Positions 34,003 through 42,841 of a stretch of DNA of 64,000 nucleotides are shown piece after piece; positions within the stretch are counted from its first letter, which is position 1; the number at the start of each line of letters is the position of its first letter. The notes beneath the pieces are model-generated. The model ran no database searches and was not told the origin of the DNA. It saw nothing but the letters and a program-made list of their open reading frames with translations. The DNA lies in assembly GCA_964570285.1 (NCBI GenBank), contig CAZMXP010000008.1:39356-103355 (forward strand), given 5' to 3'. Made by a program: the position numbers and the translations under genes. This DNA comes from CAZMXP01 sp964570285 (lineage in GTDB: Bacteria; Planctomycetota; PLA2).

Positions 34003-35780
34003 CGGATGCCCTCCTGCGGGACCTTCAGCGAGACCCGGATCGGCAGCGGTTCGGGAGAGTGCCGCTCGACCTCGAGGCTGAAGCGCTGCACGTCCCCGGA
34101 ACTCCCCTCTTCCGCGAATCCCATGCGGGGGAAGAGGTCGGCGACCATCTTGTTCTTGGAGCTGGGGCGGTACTGGCCGACGACGCGGGTGCAGCCCAGC
34201 TCGCGCGCACGCTCGCAGAGGAGCGTGATCGTCAGCTCCTCGACCTTGCGGCCGAGAACGCGGCAGCTCATCACCCAGGTGTCCACGACGAGGTCGGTGC
34301 CGTCGCGCTCGGCCACGACGCAGACGACGATGCCGTTGTCGCCCAGCCGGTCGAGCAGCCGGATCGTGAAGGTGAGATGGCGCTCCGACGCCGCGAACCC
34401 GGCGAGGGCGGCATCCCCGTGGCGGTAGGTCGTCAGGTTGAACTGGTTGCTCCGCTGGATGAGCTGGGCGACGCGGGGAAGCGAATAGCGGCTGAACGGG
34501 GCGACCTCGGCGACCATGTCGAGGTTCTTGAGGTAGGACTCGAGGTCGGCGAACGAGTCGCGAAGCTCCACGCGCTTCACGTTCGCCTTGTACATGCCGA
34601 CGCGCTCCAGGTCCTCCTCGGTGAAGTCGGGGGTCTCGAAGAGGTTCCAGCGGGCCAGCGCGCTCACGAACTCGGCGGGATCCTCGGGCATGTCGGGGAC
34701 CTGGACCTCCGGCAGCGCCGTGCGGACGAGGTCGCGCTCGAACGGCGAGTCGTCGAGGAAGACGAACGAGTCGAGCCCGAGATCGAGCATCTCGCGGATC
34801 CGCCGGATGTTGCCCGCCTTGTTCTCGTAGTTCGCGATGAACGCGACGATCGCATCCTCCTTCAGCACCATCTCGGGGTGCGTGCGGAAGGCCTCGCGCG
34901 CGGTCTCCTCGTGGTTCTTGCTGCAGACCGCGAGCAGGATGCCGCGGTCCTTGAGCTGCGCGATCGACCGCTGGAAGCGCTGGAAGGCGAGGCCGACGCC
35001 GGCGTCCCCGAGTTCGATCCCGTCCACGCCGTCGTCGCCGAGGATGCCGGACCAGAGCGTGTTGTCGAGGTCGAGCACGACGCACTTCGCCATCGCGCCG
35101 AGCCGCGCGAGGATCACGTCGCTGACGACCTTCGCGAGAGGCGGCAGGAACTTCGGCGAGAGCGCCTGCTTCGCCTGGCACCAGAAGCGTTCGCTCAGCC
35201 ACTCCCGCTTGCCGTGGTAGGCGGCCTGGTAGTCGTTGTCGACCACGGCGACCCCCTTGCGCGACGCGGACGCCTCCGCGAGGAGGTCGTTGATGCGCCG
35301 CACCGCGAACGGGAACGACGCGGGGCACTGCGACGTGTAGTTGCCGAACGGCCGCTCCAGCGGCAGGCAGTAGTTGTGGTGGATGACGGTGACGGAGCCG
35401 CCCTCGAGCAGGCGGTCCCAGTGGTGCACGATCTCCGCCGCGACCGCGCTCGCGAACCCGGGCTTGTCCTGCGCGTCGGCCCACCGGTCCTGCAGCGTCT
35501 GCACCGCCTGGAAGAGCACGACAAAGACGGGACGATGCGCGTAGAGCCCGCTCCGGGGATCGAGGATCTCCTGGCTGATCTGCCGGAACTCCGCCTCGTA
35601 GATGTGCGGCCAGCAGCCGCGCAGCTTGAGGACCGCCGCGAGGGTCTGCGTGTAGTTCTGCGTCGCGCAGTCCCCGAGGACGGCGATCCTCGACGAACGC
35701 GCGCACTTCTCCGGGGTGGCTTCGGCCGCCTGCGCGGCCAACTGGGGAATGGAAAGCTCCGCGAGCTTCCAGGCCTGCAT
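33999..35780 (-). CDS. FkbH-like HAD-superfamily acyl loading enzyme
   Basis: A 593-residue protein. Residues 1-225 form an N-terminal domain with IAVLGDCATQNYTQTLAAVL, as in SGNH-like domains before FkbH. The HAD domain has CVVLDLDNTLWSGILGDDG at about residues 232-250, with the nucleophile in DLDNT, and FVFLDDSPFERDLVR. The C-terminal 150 residues are a GNAT-like domain. FkbH-type proteins dephosphorylate 1,3-bisphosphoglycerate and form a glyceryl thioester with an ACP, as in polyketide pathways. I chose ATG 35780 because GGAGG lies five bases before it; the adjacent ATG at 35783 is too close to that site. The open frame to 35948 is not supported. Confidence 0.82.
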   Translation of the reverse strand: MQAWKLAELSIPQLAAQAAEATPEKCARSSRIAVLGDCATQNYTQTLAAVLKLRGCWPHIYEAEFRQISQEILDPRSGLYAHRPVFVVLFQAVQTLQDRWADAQDKPGFASAVAAEIVHHWDRLLEGGSVTVIHHNYCLPLERPFGNYTSQCPASFPFAVRRINDLLAEASASRKGVAVVDNDYQAAYHGKREWLSERFWCQAKQALSPKFLPPLAKVVSDVILARLGAMAKCVVLDLDNTLWSGILGDDGVDGIELGDAGVGLAFQRFQRSIAQLKDRGILLAVCSKNHEETAREAFRTHPEMVLKEDAIVAFIANYENKAGNIRRIREMLDLGLDSFVFLDDSPFERDLVRTALPEVQVPDMPEDPAEFVSALARWNLFETPDFTEEDLERVGMYKANVKRVELRDSFADLESYLKNLDMVAEVAPFSRYSLPRVAQLIQRSNQFNLTTYRHGDAALAGFAASERHLTFTIRLLDRLGDNGIVVCVVAERDGTDLVVDTWVMSCRVLGRKVEELTITLLCERARELGCTRVVGQYRPSSKNKMVADLFPRMGFAEEGSSGDVQRFSLEVERHSPEPLPIRVSLKVPQEGIR

Positions 35781-35967
35781 CATGTCCTCCGGGTCAGAAA
35801 GCAACCCCCACAACCATCGGCATTTGCGCCACGCGAGTATAGGGCGCGAGACGGCCCCACGCCCCATCCTGGGGAGGGCCGACCAGAAGCCGCGCCGTCG
35901 GGGGGGCGCGGGGGGCGTGGCCCGGAGTGCCGCCGCTCCCGCGACCACGCCCGGCCCTGAAGCGCGG
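35781..35967. other. Intergenic gap before the FkbH-type gene
   Basis: 187 bases between the MaoC and FkbH genes (both minus strand). It should hold any promoter specific to FkbH, but no convincing -10/-35 pair was seen. Confidence 0.3.
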
Positions 35968-36387
35968 CTACGGCTCCATCATCGAGTGGGCACTCTCCCC
36001 CGTCGCGAGCAGGCGGCCCGACTCCTCCTCGACCTTGAGTCGGATCCGGACCGAGCGCACGGCGGCGCTCACCTGCGCCACCGTGGCGGTGAGGCGGAGG
36101 CGGCAGGGGGCGTAGCAGGGGGCGCGGAAGACGAGATCGAGCTTCTGGAGCAGGCTCAGCGAGCCGGGCATCTCGGTCCCCACGAGGCGCGACACGAAGG
36201 CCGCGAGCAGCGCGCCGTGCACGAGCGTGCCGGAGAACCCGCGCGTTCCTGCATAGGCCGCATCGGTGTGCAGCGGGGCATCGTCCCCGCTCAGCTCGAT
36301 GAAGCGCCTGACCGTGTCGGGGGTGATCTCGACCTGCAGCACGGCCTCGTCCCCCGCCTTGAGTTCCTCGAGCCGTCGTGCCGTCAT
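35968..36387 (-). CDS. MaoC-like hot-dog dehydratase
   Basis: A 139-residue single hot-dog domain. FIELSGDDAPLHTDAAYAG contains the Asp and His of the catalytic MaoC/R-specific enoyl hydratase motif, followed by GTLVHGALLAAFVSRLVG. It would hydrate an enoyl thioester, or act as a thioester dehydratase for the ACP-bound group made by the neighbouring FkbH-type protein. It stands 187 bases upstream of that gene. Confidence 0.8.
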   Translation of the reverse strand: MTARRLEELKAGDEAVLQVEITPDTVRRFIELSGDDAPLHTDAAYAGTRGFSGTLVHGALLAAFVSRLVGTEMPGSLSLLQKLDLVFRAPCYAPCRLRLTATVAQVSAAVRSVRIRLKVEEESGRLLATGESAHSMMEP

Positions 36388-36417
36388 GCCCGCGGATTGT
36401 ACGGACCCGCCCCCCCT

Positions 36418-37704
36418 TCAGTTCGACCGGAGCGCGCGGATGGGATCGATCCTCGCCGCGCGGGCGGCGGGATAGAGGCCGCCGGCGACACTCACCAGCG
36501 TCGCGAAGAGCAGCGCGCCCCAGAGCAGCCACGCCGGGAAGTGGAAGACGGCCACGCGGGTCTCCACGCCCTGCGCGCCCGCATAGGCGTTGACGAAGAA
36601 GCCGAGCAGCCACGAGACGGCGCGGCCGAGCGCGAGCCCGCCCAACCCGCCCGCCAGTCCGACGACCAGCGCCTCGACGAGGAAGATCGTGCGGATGTCG
36701 CCGTCGGAGGCGCCGATCGCCTTGTAGACGCCGATCTCGGTCGTCCGCTCCAGCACCGCGACGATCAGCGTGTTGAGGATGCCGAGCCCCGCCACGACGA
36801 GGGCCACCGAGCCGACCGCCGCGAGCAGGATCTCGAGCACGAGGAAGAACCGCTTCATCTCCTCGCTGCGGCCGAGGAGCGTCGTCGTGGCGTATCCGAG
36901 TTCCCGGATGCTCTTCTCGATGCCAAGCACGTGCGACGGCCGCTCCGCGACCACGATGACCTGGCTGTAGCCCTCCCCCTCCGGCCCGTGGCCGCGTTTC
37001 AGGCGGTCGAACGCGCCCCGATAGCGGCTCCCCGGCAGTTCCCGGATCAGCTCGATCGGCAGCAGGACGACATCCCCACCGAGATGGAACGCCTGCGCCG
37101 GGGGCTCGAAGACGCCGGCCACCGTGACCGTCGCCTCGCGCTCCTCGTACTGGAACCGCTCCTCCTCCTCGGGCGTCAGGCCGCGCGCCCGCAGCACGAT
37201 CGCCTGCCCGACCGCGTCGGCCGCCCCGCCAAACCCGAGGCGCCGCGCGAGCGCCCCGGCGATCAGCGCCTCCGCGACCGCTCCCCGCTCGAAGAGGCGC
37301 CCCGCGACGAGCAGCCCCCGGAGGTAGCCGAGACCGCCCCCCTCCGACGGGAGCCCCAGCGCGAGCCCGCGCTCCGTGCGGTCTCCGCGGCGGATCTCGA
37401 TGTCGGCGAGCCGGAAGTGCGGATAGGCCGCCGCAACGTGAGGCAGTGCGGCCAATCGCGCGATGGTGTCGTCGGTCAGCGGGAGCGTCTCGCCCGGTTG
37501 CACCTGGATGCGCTGGAGGATCTCCATCTGGCGGAACGACTCCTGGCCCTCGCGCTGCAGCCCGAGCGCGAAGCCCACCATCGAGACGAGCGCGCCGGTG
37601 GCGATGGCCACGCCTGCCGCCGTGAGGCCCAGGCGAAGCGGCGTCCGCCGCGCCCCTTCGAGCGCGAGCTTCGCGAGGTCCCAGGTCCGCGCCAGCGCCC
37701 TCAT
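36418..37704 (-). CDS. MacB/FtsX-type ABC transporter permease
   Basis: A 428-residue membrane protein with one N-terminal segment, a large periplasmic domain (about 45-280), and three C-terminal segments, as in MacB/LolC-type mechanotransmission permeases. Recognisable motifs are GVAIATGALVSMVGFALGL, VLERTTEIGVYKAIGASDG and the closing PAARAARIDPIRALR. The partner ATPase gene overlaps by four bases. It probably exports or extracts an envelope molecule such as a lipoprotein or glycolipid; the substrate is unknown. Confidence 0.85.
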   Translation of the reverse strand: MRALARTWDLAKLALEGARRTPLRLGLTAAGVAIATGALVSMVGFALGLQREGQESFRQMEILQRIQVQPGETLPLTDDTIARLAALPHVAAAYPHFRLADIEIRRGDRTERGLALGLPSEGGGLGYLRGLLVAGRLFERGAVAEALIAGALARRLGFGGAADAVGQAIVLRARGLTPEEEERFQYEEREATVTVAGVFEPPAQAFHLGGDVVLLPIELIRELPGSRYRGAFDRLKRGHGPEGEGYSQVIVVAERPSHVLGIEKSIRELGYATTTLLGRSEEMKRFFLVLEILLAAVGSVALVVAGLGILNTLIVAVLERTTEIGVYKAIGASDGDIRTIFLVEALVVGLAGGLGGLALGRAVSWLLGFFVNAYAGAQGVETRVAVFHFPAWLLWGALLFATLVSVAGGLYPAARAARIDPIRALRSN

Positions 37705-38432
37705 CGCCCCCGCGCCCCCTCGAGACCCCCGTCGCGCAGGCGGAGCACGCGACCGCGGAGGCGCCCCGCCGACTCCTCGTCGTGCGTCGCGAGCACGACC
37801 GTCGTGCCGAATTCGCCGTTGATCTCGCAGAGCAGTTCCATCACGGCCTCCGCGTTCGCGCGGTCGAGGTTCCCCGTCGGCTCGTCGGCGAGCAGCAGGC
37901 GCGGGCGGTGGACGATCGCCCGGGCGAGGGCGACGCGCTGCTGTTCGCCCCCGGAGAGCTGGCTCGGACGGTGCCCGGCGCGCGCGCCCATGCCGAGGCG
38001 CCGCAGCGCCTCGCGCGCGAGGTCCCGGCGGAGGTGCGCCTCGGCGCCTTGGATCGTCAGCGCCAGCGCCACGTTCTGCTCGGCGGTCATGCTGGGGATG
38101 AGATGGAAGGCCTGGAAGACGAAGCCGACCTCGCGGCGCCGGTAGAGCGCCCGCTGCTCCGACGTGAGCGAGCCGAGGTCGCGCCCGCCGACCGCCACGC
38201 TCCCCTCCGAGGGCCGGTCGAGCCCCCCGAGCAGATGGAGCAGCGTGGACTTCCCCGACCCGCTCCTCCCGGTGAGGCAGACGAACTCGCCCGCGGCGAT
38301 GTCGAGGTCCACGCGGTCGAGCGCCCGCACGACCGCGGAGCCCACCGCGTAGCAGCGCGAGAGACCCCGCGCGACGGCCAAGGGCCCCTGCGCGCCGGGT
38401 GCGCCGCTCGGCGCGGTCTGCTCCGTAGGCAA
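37701..38432 (-). CDS. MacB/LolD-type ABC transporter ATPase
   Basis: A 243-residue ABC ATPase. Walker A GRSGSGKST, a Q-loop in GFVFQAFHLIPSMTAEQNV, signature LSGGEQQRVALARAI, Walker B LLLADEPTGNLD and the switch VLATHDEESA. The VFQAFHL and NVALAL segments are typical of the LolD/MacB/FtsE group. First gene of the minus-strand set 38432-32610; its stop overlaps the permease start. Confidence 0.88.
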   Translation of the reverse strand: MPTEQTAPSGAPGAQGPLAVARGLSRCYAVGSAVVRALDRVDLDIAAGEFVCLTGRSGSGKSTLLHLLGGLDRPSEGSVAVGGRDLGSLTSEQRALYRRREVGFVFQAFHLIPSMTAEQNVALALTIQGAEAHLRRDLAREALRRLGMGARAGHRPSQLSGGEQQRVALARAIVHRPRLLLADEPTGNLDRANAEAVMELLCEINGEFGTTVVLATHDEESAGRLRGRVLRLRDGGLEGARGR

Positions 38433-38498
38433 GGCTCGCGATTCTAGCCCGCGGTGCGAGGGGGCGCCGGCGCCTCGCGGGCCGGCGCCCCCCGGAGG

Positions 38499-40304
38499 TC
38501 ACGCGCCGGCGCGTGCGCGCAGGCGCCTGCGCGCGGCGGCGGCGAGCCCCCCGATCCCGAGCAGGACGATCGTCGCGAGGTCCGCGCTGCCCCCGCCGCC
38601 GGGGGCCACCGGCGGCGCGGTCGCCGACGCGGGCGCGTAGGTGACCGAGGCCACGGCGACGCCGCTCGACCACTGGCCGGAGACGTCGCGGAAGCGCGCG
38701 TAGACGTTCTTGGCGCCCGGGCTGATGCTTCCGCCGTACGCGTAGAGCGGCCAGTTCGCGCGCACCGAGGCGAAGGGCTCCGGCGGCGACCAGACCGTGT
38801 TGTCATTGGAGAAGCTCATCTGCGCGCCCGAACCCATGCCGGCGCCGGGCTGCGTGATGGAGAGCTGCAGGTCGACGGTCAGGTCGGGCGTCTCCGCGGC
38901 GCCGCTGCCGACGCGGACGGTTCCCGCGGGCGTGCCGGAGGCGGGGGGGGGCGCGGGGGGGGGCGTCGGAGGAGGCGTCGGGGAGCTGACCTCGCCCTTG
39001 ATCGCGCCGTCGAGCTTCCATCCGGGATTGGTGCCCTCGCCCGCGTACGCGCCGCGGAAGGTCGCCGACCCCTTGGCCGTGCCGTTGAAGTCGCGGGCGT
39101 AGTCCGCGTGCCCGGTGAAGGCGGAGAGGTCGAGCGCGCTCCCTTGGCACTTCCCGGGATGCGGGTAGAAGTCCATCGACCCGAGCGTCGTGCTCGGCTG
39201 CTTCACGTGGAGATAGGCGTTCGCCGTCGTGTCGCTGATGTTGCCCGAGGAGTTCGTGATGCTGCCCGTCGCCCCCCGGTTCGTGAACATCAGGTTGCCC
39301 ACCACGCTGTGCCCCTCGCTGGCCGAGTTCGCGAAGTGGATCGCCCGGTCCATCGAGTAGAACGTGTTGTTGTAGACGTGGGCGAGCTTGAGCGTCTTGT
39401 TGTGGTTCGTGAGGTAGATGCCCGTGCCCGCGCAATCGACGAAGACGTTGTCGTGGATCGCGACGCGCCCCTCCGCCTGGATCAGCGATTCGCGGCCGTT
39501 GCGGCAGAAGAGGTTCCCGTAGACCTCGTAGAGGTCCGAGGAGCCGTTGCCCGAGTCGGGGAACCCGCCGAGCAGCAGATTGGGACGGGGCCCGTCCTCG
39601 TTGGGAAGCGTTCCCTTGATGAAGACGTTGTGGCGGATGATCGTCTTCTGCGGGGTCGTCGGCATGCCGGAGACGCCGGACCGCGAGTTCTGGTGCTTGA
39701 TCTGCATGTTGTACCCCTTCGAGTCGAGGAAGAGGTTGTACTCGATCAAGCCTCCGATGAACGGCGCCGCCCCGTCGGAGTTCCCGAAGTAGATGCCGGT
39801 GCCCGCGGCGACGATCGTGTTGCGGCGCACGATCCAGCCCCAGGTGGTCGTCTTCGTCGAGATCCCGACGGTCTGCTGGTGCGCGCCGTGGCCCACGATC
39901 GTGCAGTTCTCGATGCGGACATGGTGCGTGTCGCTGCCCGCCGCGCTGATCCCGAAGATCCCGTCGATGTTCTGGCCGTCGATGACGAGGTTCTCGAGCG
40001 CGAAGTAGCTGCCGGTGCGGATCTCGATCGTGTTGCAACAGACCCTCGGATCGCCGAGGAACCGCGGCTTGGGACCCGTGTCGGGCCCCTTGATCGTGAT
40101 CCACGCGTCCGGCGTGCCGTTCACGTCGCGGATGTTCAGGAGTCCGGTGTAATCGCCCGGTGCAAGGACCAACGTGTCGCCCGGCTTCAAGGTCGAGAGG
40201 AGCGCCTTGTAGTTGGTCTGGTCGGCTTGGATGGTCGCCGCTTGCGCGACGCCCGCGGAACAATATAGGAGAAGGGCCCCGAGGACCCATGCTGTCTTAC
40301 CCAT
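38499..40304 (-). CDS. Exported parallel beta-helix protein with GlyGly-CTERM-like tail
   Basis: A 601-residue protein. Signal peptide KTAWVLGALLLYCSAGVAQA, then a right-handed parallel beta-helix (about 25-400) with repeated short turns such as RIENCTIVGHG, RNTIVAAGTGIYFGNS and HDNVFVDCAGTGIYLTN, typical of polysaccharide lyase-like or glycan-binding proteins. A Pro/Ser linker and a beta-rich domain follow (about 430-560). The C-terminus is GGGGS, a hydrophobic stretch TIVLLGIGGLAAAA, then an Arg cluster, resembling sorting tails cut by exosortase or rhombosortase-type proteases. The ATG follows AGGAG with a 4-base gap. It is divergent from the second riboswitch gene. Confidence 0.75.
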   Translation of the reverse strand: MGKTAWVLGALLLYCSAGVAQAATIQADQTNYKALLSTLKPGDTLVLAPGDYTGLLNIRDVNGTPDAWITIKGPDTGPKPRFLGDPRVCCNTIEIRTGSYFALENLVIDGQNIDGIFGISAAGSDTHHVRIENCTIVGHGAHQQTVGISTKTTTWGWIVRRNTIVAAGTGIYFGNSDGAAPFIGGLIEYNLFLDSKGYNMQIKHQNSRSGVSGMPTTPQKTIIRHNVFIKGTLPNEDGPRPNLLLGGFPDSGNGSSDLYEVYGNLFCRNGRESLIQAEGRVAIHDNVFVDCAGTGIYLTNHNKTLKLAHVYNNTFYSMDRAIHFANSASEGHSVVGNLMFTNRGATGSITNSSGNISDTTANAYLHVKQPSTTLGSMDFYPHPGKCQGSALDLSAFTGHADYARDFNGTAKGSATFRGAYAGEGTNPGWKLDGAIKGEVSSPTPPPTPPPAPPPASGTPAGTVRVGSGAAETPDLTVDLQLSITQPGAGMGSGAQMSFSNDNTVWSPPEPFASVRANWPLYAYGGSISPGAKNVYARFRDVSGQWSSGVAVASVTYAPASATAPPVAPGGGGSADLATIVLLGIGGLAAAARRRLRARAGA

Positions 40305-40560
40305 GAGACTCCTATCGGCGGCGCGCCGCGGCCCGTCGGAGCGCGGAAGAGAGGCGAGGGGAGAGGAATCGGAGCGAATCGTCGCTCGTTGAAACGTCAC
40401 TGTGCCGTACCGCGACACGCGGCGAGGATGCGGCGATCGGCCGCGCGCCGCCTTGCCTTTGTCGTCGTCCTCCGCACGCGCACGCCGCCGCCCCGATGTG
40501 ATACGGCCGCGGCCGCGACCGCGCGGCGGCACGCGGTTTCCCGCCGCGAAGTTTCGGGGC
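40305..40560. other. Divergent intergenic stretch
   Basis: About 256 bases between the beta-helix gene start and the second riboswitch promoter. It presumably holds the minus-strand promoter for the beta-helix gene; no confident hexamers found. Confidence 0.3.
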
Positions 40561-40565
40561 GATAC

Positions 40566-40593
40566 TGGACGCCGCATCGCCGAGGGCTATCCT
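40566..40593 (+). promoter_or_regulatory. Probable promoter of the second riboswitch gene
   Basis: TGGACG (40566-40571) and TATCCT (40588-40593) with a 16-base spacer. The -35 match is weak, but the spacing and the GGGC before -10 match the first riboswitch promoter. Confidence 0.45.
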
Positions 40594-40642
40594 CCTCGCG
40601 GAGGCCGGCTGCATGCCTACCGCCACGGCGGTGCGCTGCGAA

Positions 40643-40743
40643 GGACTCCGATAAAGGCAACCCCGGGGGAACCCGGAGGACGCAAAACTATAGGGCCCGT
40701 TCCCCTTCAGCGCGAAGGGGCGGGGCAGCCAGTTACCGAAGAG
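40643..40743 (+). ncRNA. GEMM-I riboswitch (c-di-GMP class I type), copy 2
   Basis: Nearly identical to the copy at 9612: GATAAAGGCAACCCC, the GGAA-capped stem with a bulged A, GGACGCAAAACTA, a CCCCTT/AAGGGG arm, and GGCAGCCAGTTACCGAAGAG. Relative to copy 1 the changes include AAAGCTA to AAAACTA with a matching CAGCTACC to CAGTTACC, a base-pair-preserving G-C to A-U change in P2. Downstream, CTCC before the gene can pair with the GGAG of the ribosome site GGAGGTTAGG, which suggests translational control. G appears at the specificity position by hand alignment. Confidence 0.9.
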
Positions 40744-40804
40744 TTCGTCGACGCGACGGCGCGGCGGGGATCCTCCCCTCCGGGCTCTCGCTTGGAGGTT
40801 AGGA

Positions 40805-42562
40805 ATGTCCTTGTTCAGTCGCACCCGGGGGTGGACGCGCCGCGCGCTCCCCCTCGTTTCCCTGCTGGCGCTGGCCGCCTGCACGCCGTTCGAGCTGAAC
40901 GTCTCGAGCGGCTCGAACGGAAGCGCCGCCGCGCCGCTCTCGTTCTTCCTGCCGTCGACCGGCAGCGTCATCGGCACCGCGCGCGTGCTCTCCGTCTCCG
41001 GGGACGGCGTCGACCAGGCGGTCTTCGAGCTGGACGGCGAGGCGATCTTCACCGACGAGTCCTCCCCCTTCGAGTGGACGCTCGAGCCGGCCCACTTCCC
41101 GGCGGGCAGCCACACGGTCGGGATCGCGGCGCGCCAGAACGGCGTGCGCCGCAGCGTCTCGTCCCGCGTGACGCTCGAGGCGGTGGCCGGCGAGCCGGCT
41201 CCCGTGCCCCCCGCGCCGGCGCCCGTGCCCCCCGCGCCCCCTGCGCCTCCGGCCCCGCCGCCCGCGCCGACGGTCCAGTTCGTCACGCCCGCGAACGGCG
41301 CCACGGTCTCGGCGCCGACGGTCCTGACCGTGACGGGCGACGGGGTCACGGCGGCCCGTTTCCATGTCGATGGCGCGGAGAAGTCCTACGACACCTCCGC
41401 ACCGTTCCAGTGGACGCTCGATCCGGCCGCCATCCCGGCCGGCTCACGCACGATCCTCATCCACGGGATCTACTCCGGGGGCATGGCGACGCACTCCGTG
41501 ACGCTCACGATCGTCGCTCCCGCGCCCGACCCCGCCGTGCCGAGCGACGTGCTCACGGCCATCCAGACGCTGCAGCCGGGCCAGTGGTACGAGATCCCGA
41601 ACTCGAAGCTGCGCCCCTTCGCCCCGAACCCGCAGCCGACGGGCGACTTCCGCTCCGTCATCAACGCCTGGTGCAGCGGTGCCTACGACACCAAGCGTGA
41701 CCAGTACATCGTCTGGGGCGGCGGCCACGGGGACTACTCCGGCAACGAGATCTATGCGTTCAGCATGAAGACCTTCACGTGGAAGCGCCTCACGGAGCCG
41801 AGCGCCTTCCCGCCCGGCGACCCCAACAACAGCGGCGACAAGGGCGCGCATCCCGACAACGCGCCGATCTCGCGCCACTCCTACGACATGATCGACTACC
41901 TGCCGGGCGCGGACCGGTTCATCTGCGCCGGCGGATTCGGCATCTGGAGGAGCGGCCAGTTCAACGACTTCAACACCTATCTCTTCGACTTCGACACGAA
42001 GGTCTGGTCGATCAAGGCCAAGGTCCCCTGCTACGGAAGCAACACCGCGGTGGGACCCGACGGCCGGCTCTGGATGCAGGGGGACTACGGCGCGAACACG
42101 GCGCTGACGGCCTACGACCCCAAGACGGACACGTGGACCAAGTACGCGCCCTGGGGCGGCTGGCTCAACCCCTACAAGACCTCCGAGATCGACCCCGTGA
42201 ACAACAAGTTCGTGATGGTCGGCAACCAGGAGTGCCGCATCTGGGACCTCAACAACCCGCTCGCCGCCGGCGTGAGGGCGGCCACGACGGGCGCGACCGA
42301 GATCCAGAACGTCAACTACCCGGGTGTCAGCTACGACCCGGTGGCGAAGAAGATCTTCGCCTGGGGGAGCGGGTCGACGGTCTACAACCTCGACGTGCCC
42401 ACCCTCGTGTGGAGCTCGAGGCAGACGACGGGCCGCAACACCACCCCGCCGAAGGCGACGTACAACGGCACGAACGGCCGGATCCGCTACGTCCCCTCGC
42501 TGAAGGTGTTCGTGGTGATCAACCACGTCGACGAGAACGTCTTCGTCTTCAGGAACTCCTGA
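40805..42562 (+). CDS. Riboswitch-controlled Kelch-like lipoprotein with Ig-like domains
   Basis: A 585-residue protein with lipobox ALAAC (Cys26). Two Ig-like domains follow: residues about 45-130 (STGSVIGTARVLSVSGDG) and about 155-235 (PANGATVSAPTVLTVTGDG), with a Pro/Ala linker between them. Residues about 245-585 look like a Kelch-type beta-propeller (YIVWGGGHGDYSGNEIYAFS, ADRFICAGGFG, GRLWMQGDYG). It is probably an outer-surface binding protein for glycan or protein. It resembles the 1097-aa riboswitch lipoprotein in regulation and in having a Cys-x-Pro-Phe start and a Pro-rich linker, though the main domains differ. Start at the ATG after GGAGGTTAGGA. Confidence 0.72.
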   Translation: MSLFSRTRGWTRRALPLVSLLALAACTPFELNVSSGSNGSAAAPLSFFLPSTGSVIGTARVLSVSGDGVDQAVFELDGEAIFTDESSPFEWTLEPAHFPAGSHTVGIAARQNGVRRSVSSRVTLEAVAGEPAPVPPAPAPVPPAPPAPPAPPPAPTVQFVTPANGATVSAPTVLTVTGDGVTAARFHVDGAEKSYDTSAPFQWTLDPAAIPAGSRTILIHGIYSGGMATHSVTLTIVAPAPDPAVPSDVLTAIQTLQPGQWYEIPNSKLRPFAPNPQPTGDFRSVINAWCSGAYDTKRDQYIVWGGGHGDYSGNEIYAFSMKTFTWKRLTEPSAFPPGDPNNSGDKGAHPDNAPISRHSYDMIDYLPGADRFICAGGFGIWRSGQFNDFNTYLFDFDTKVWSIKAKVPCYGSNTAVGPDGRLWMQGDYGANTALTAYDPKTDTWTKYAPWGGWLNPYKTSEIDPVNNKFVMVGNQECRIWDLNNPLAAGVRAATTGATEIQNVNYPGVSYDPVAKKIFAWGSGSTVYNLDVPTLVWSSRQTTGRNTTPPKATYNGTNGRIRYVPSLKVFVVINHVDENVFVFRNS

Positions 42563-42580
42563 CCCGGCTCGGGCCGGAAC

Positions 42581-42612
42581 CGGGGCCTCCGCGCGACCGC
42601 GCGGGGGCCCCG
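42581..42612 (+). terminator. Terminator-like hairpin after the Kelch-like lipoprotein gene
   Basis: CGGGGCC, TCCGCGCG and an ACC loop pair back with CGCGCGGG and GGCCCCG, starting 18 bases after the stop. The T-tract is poor (ATTT five bases later). Confidence 0.5.
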
Positions 42613-42841
42613 CCGCATTTCCGCGGCCTTGGGAGCCTGTCCGGACCATGGCCCTCGTCCACGCTTCGAGGCCGACCGGACCGCGAGAACTCCCGGGGCC
42701 GAGGAAGATGTTGCGTATCCGCAGCCGTTGGGGGAACCTGTCCCGCTCCCGGGGTCGGTTCGGCCGCGGCACCCGGAGCGGCGGGAGAACGCCGCGCGTG
42801 TGCCGCGACGGAGACCCGGGCCAGACGACACCGCACGCACG
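42613..42841. other. Intergenic stretch
   Basis: About 230 GC-rich bases before the GT4 gene. It should hold its promoter, but nothing convincing could be placed; the open frames here are noise. Confidence 0.3.
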
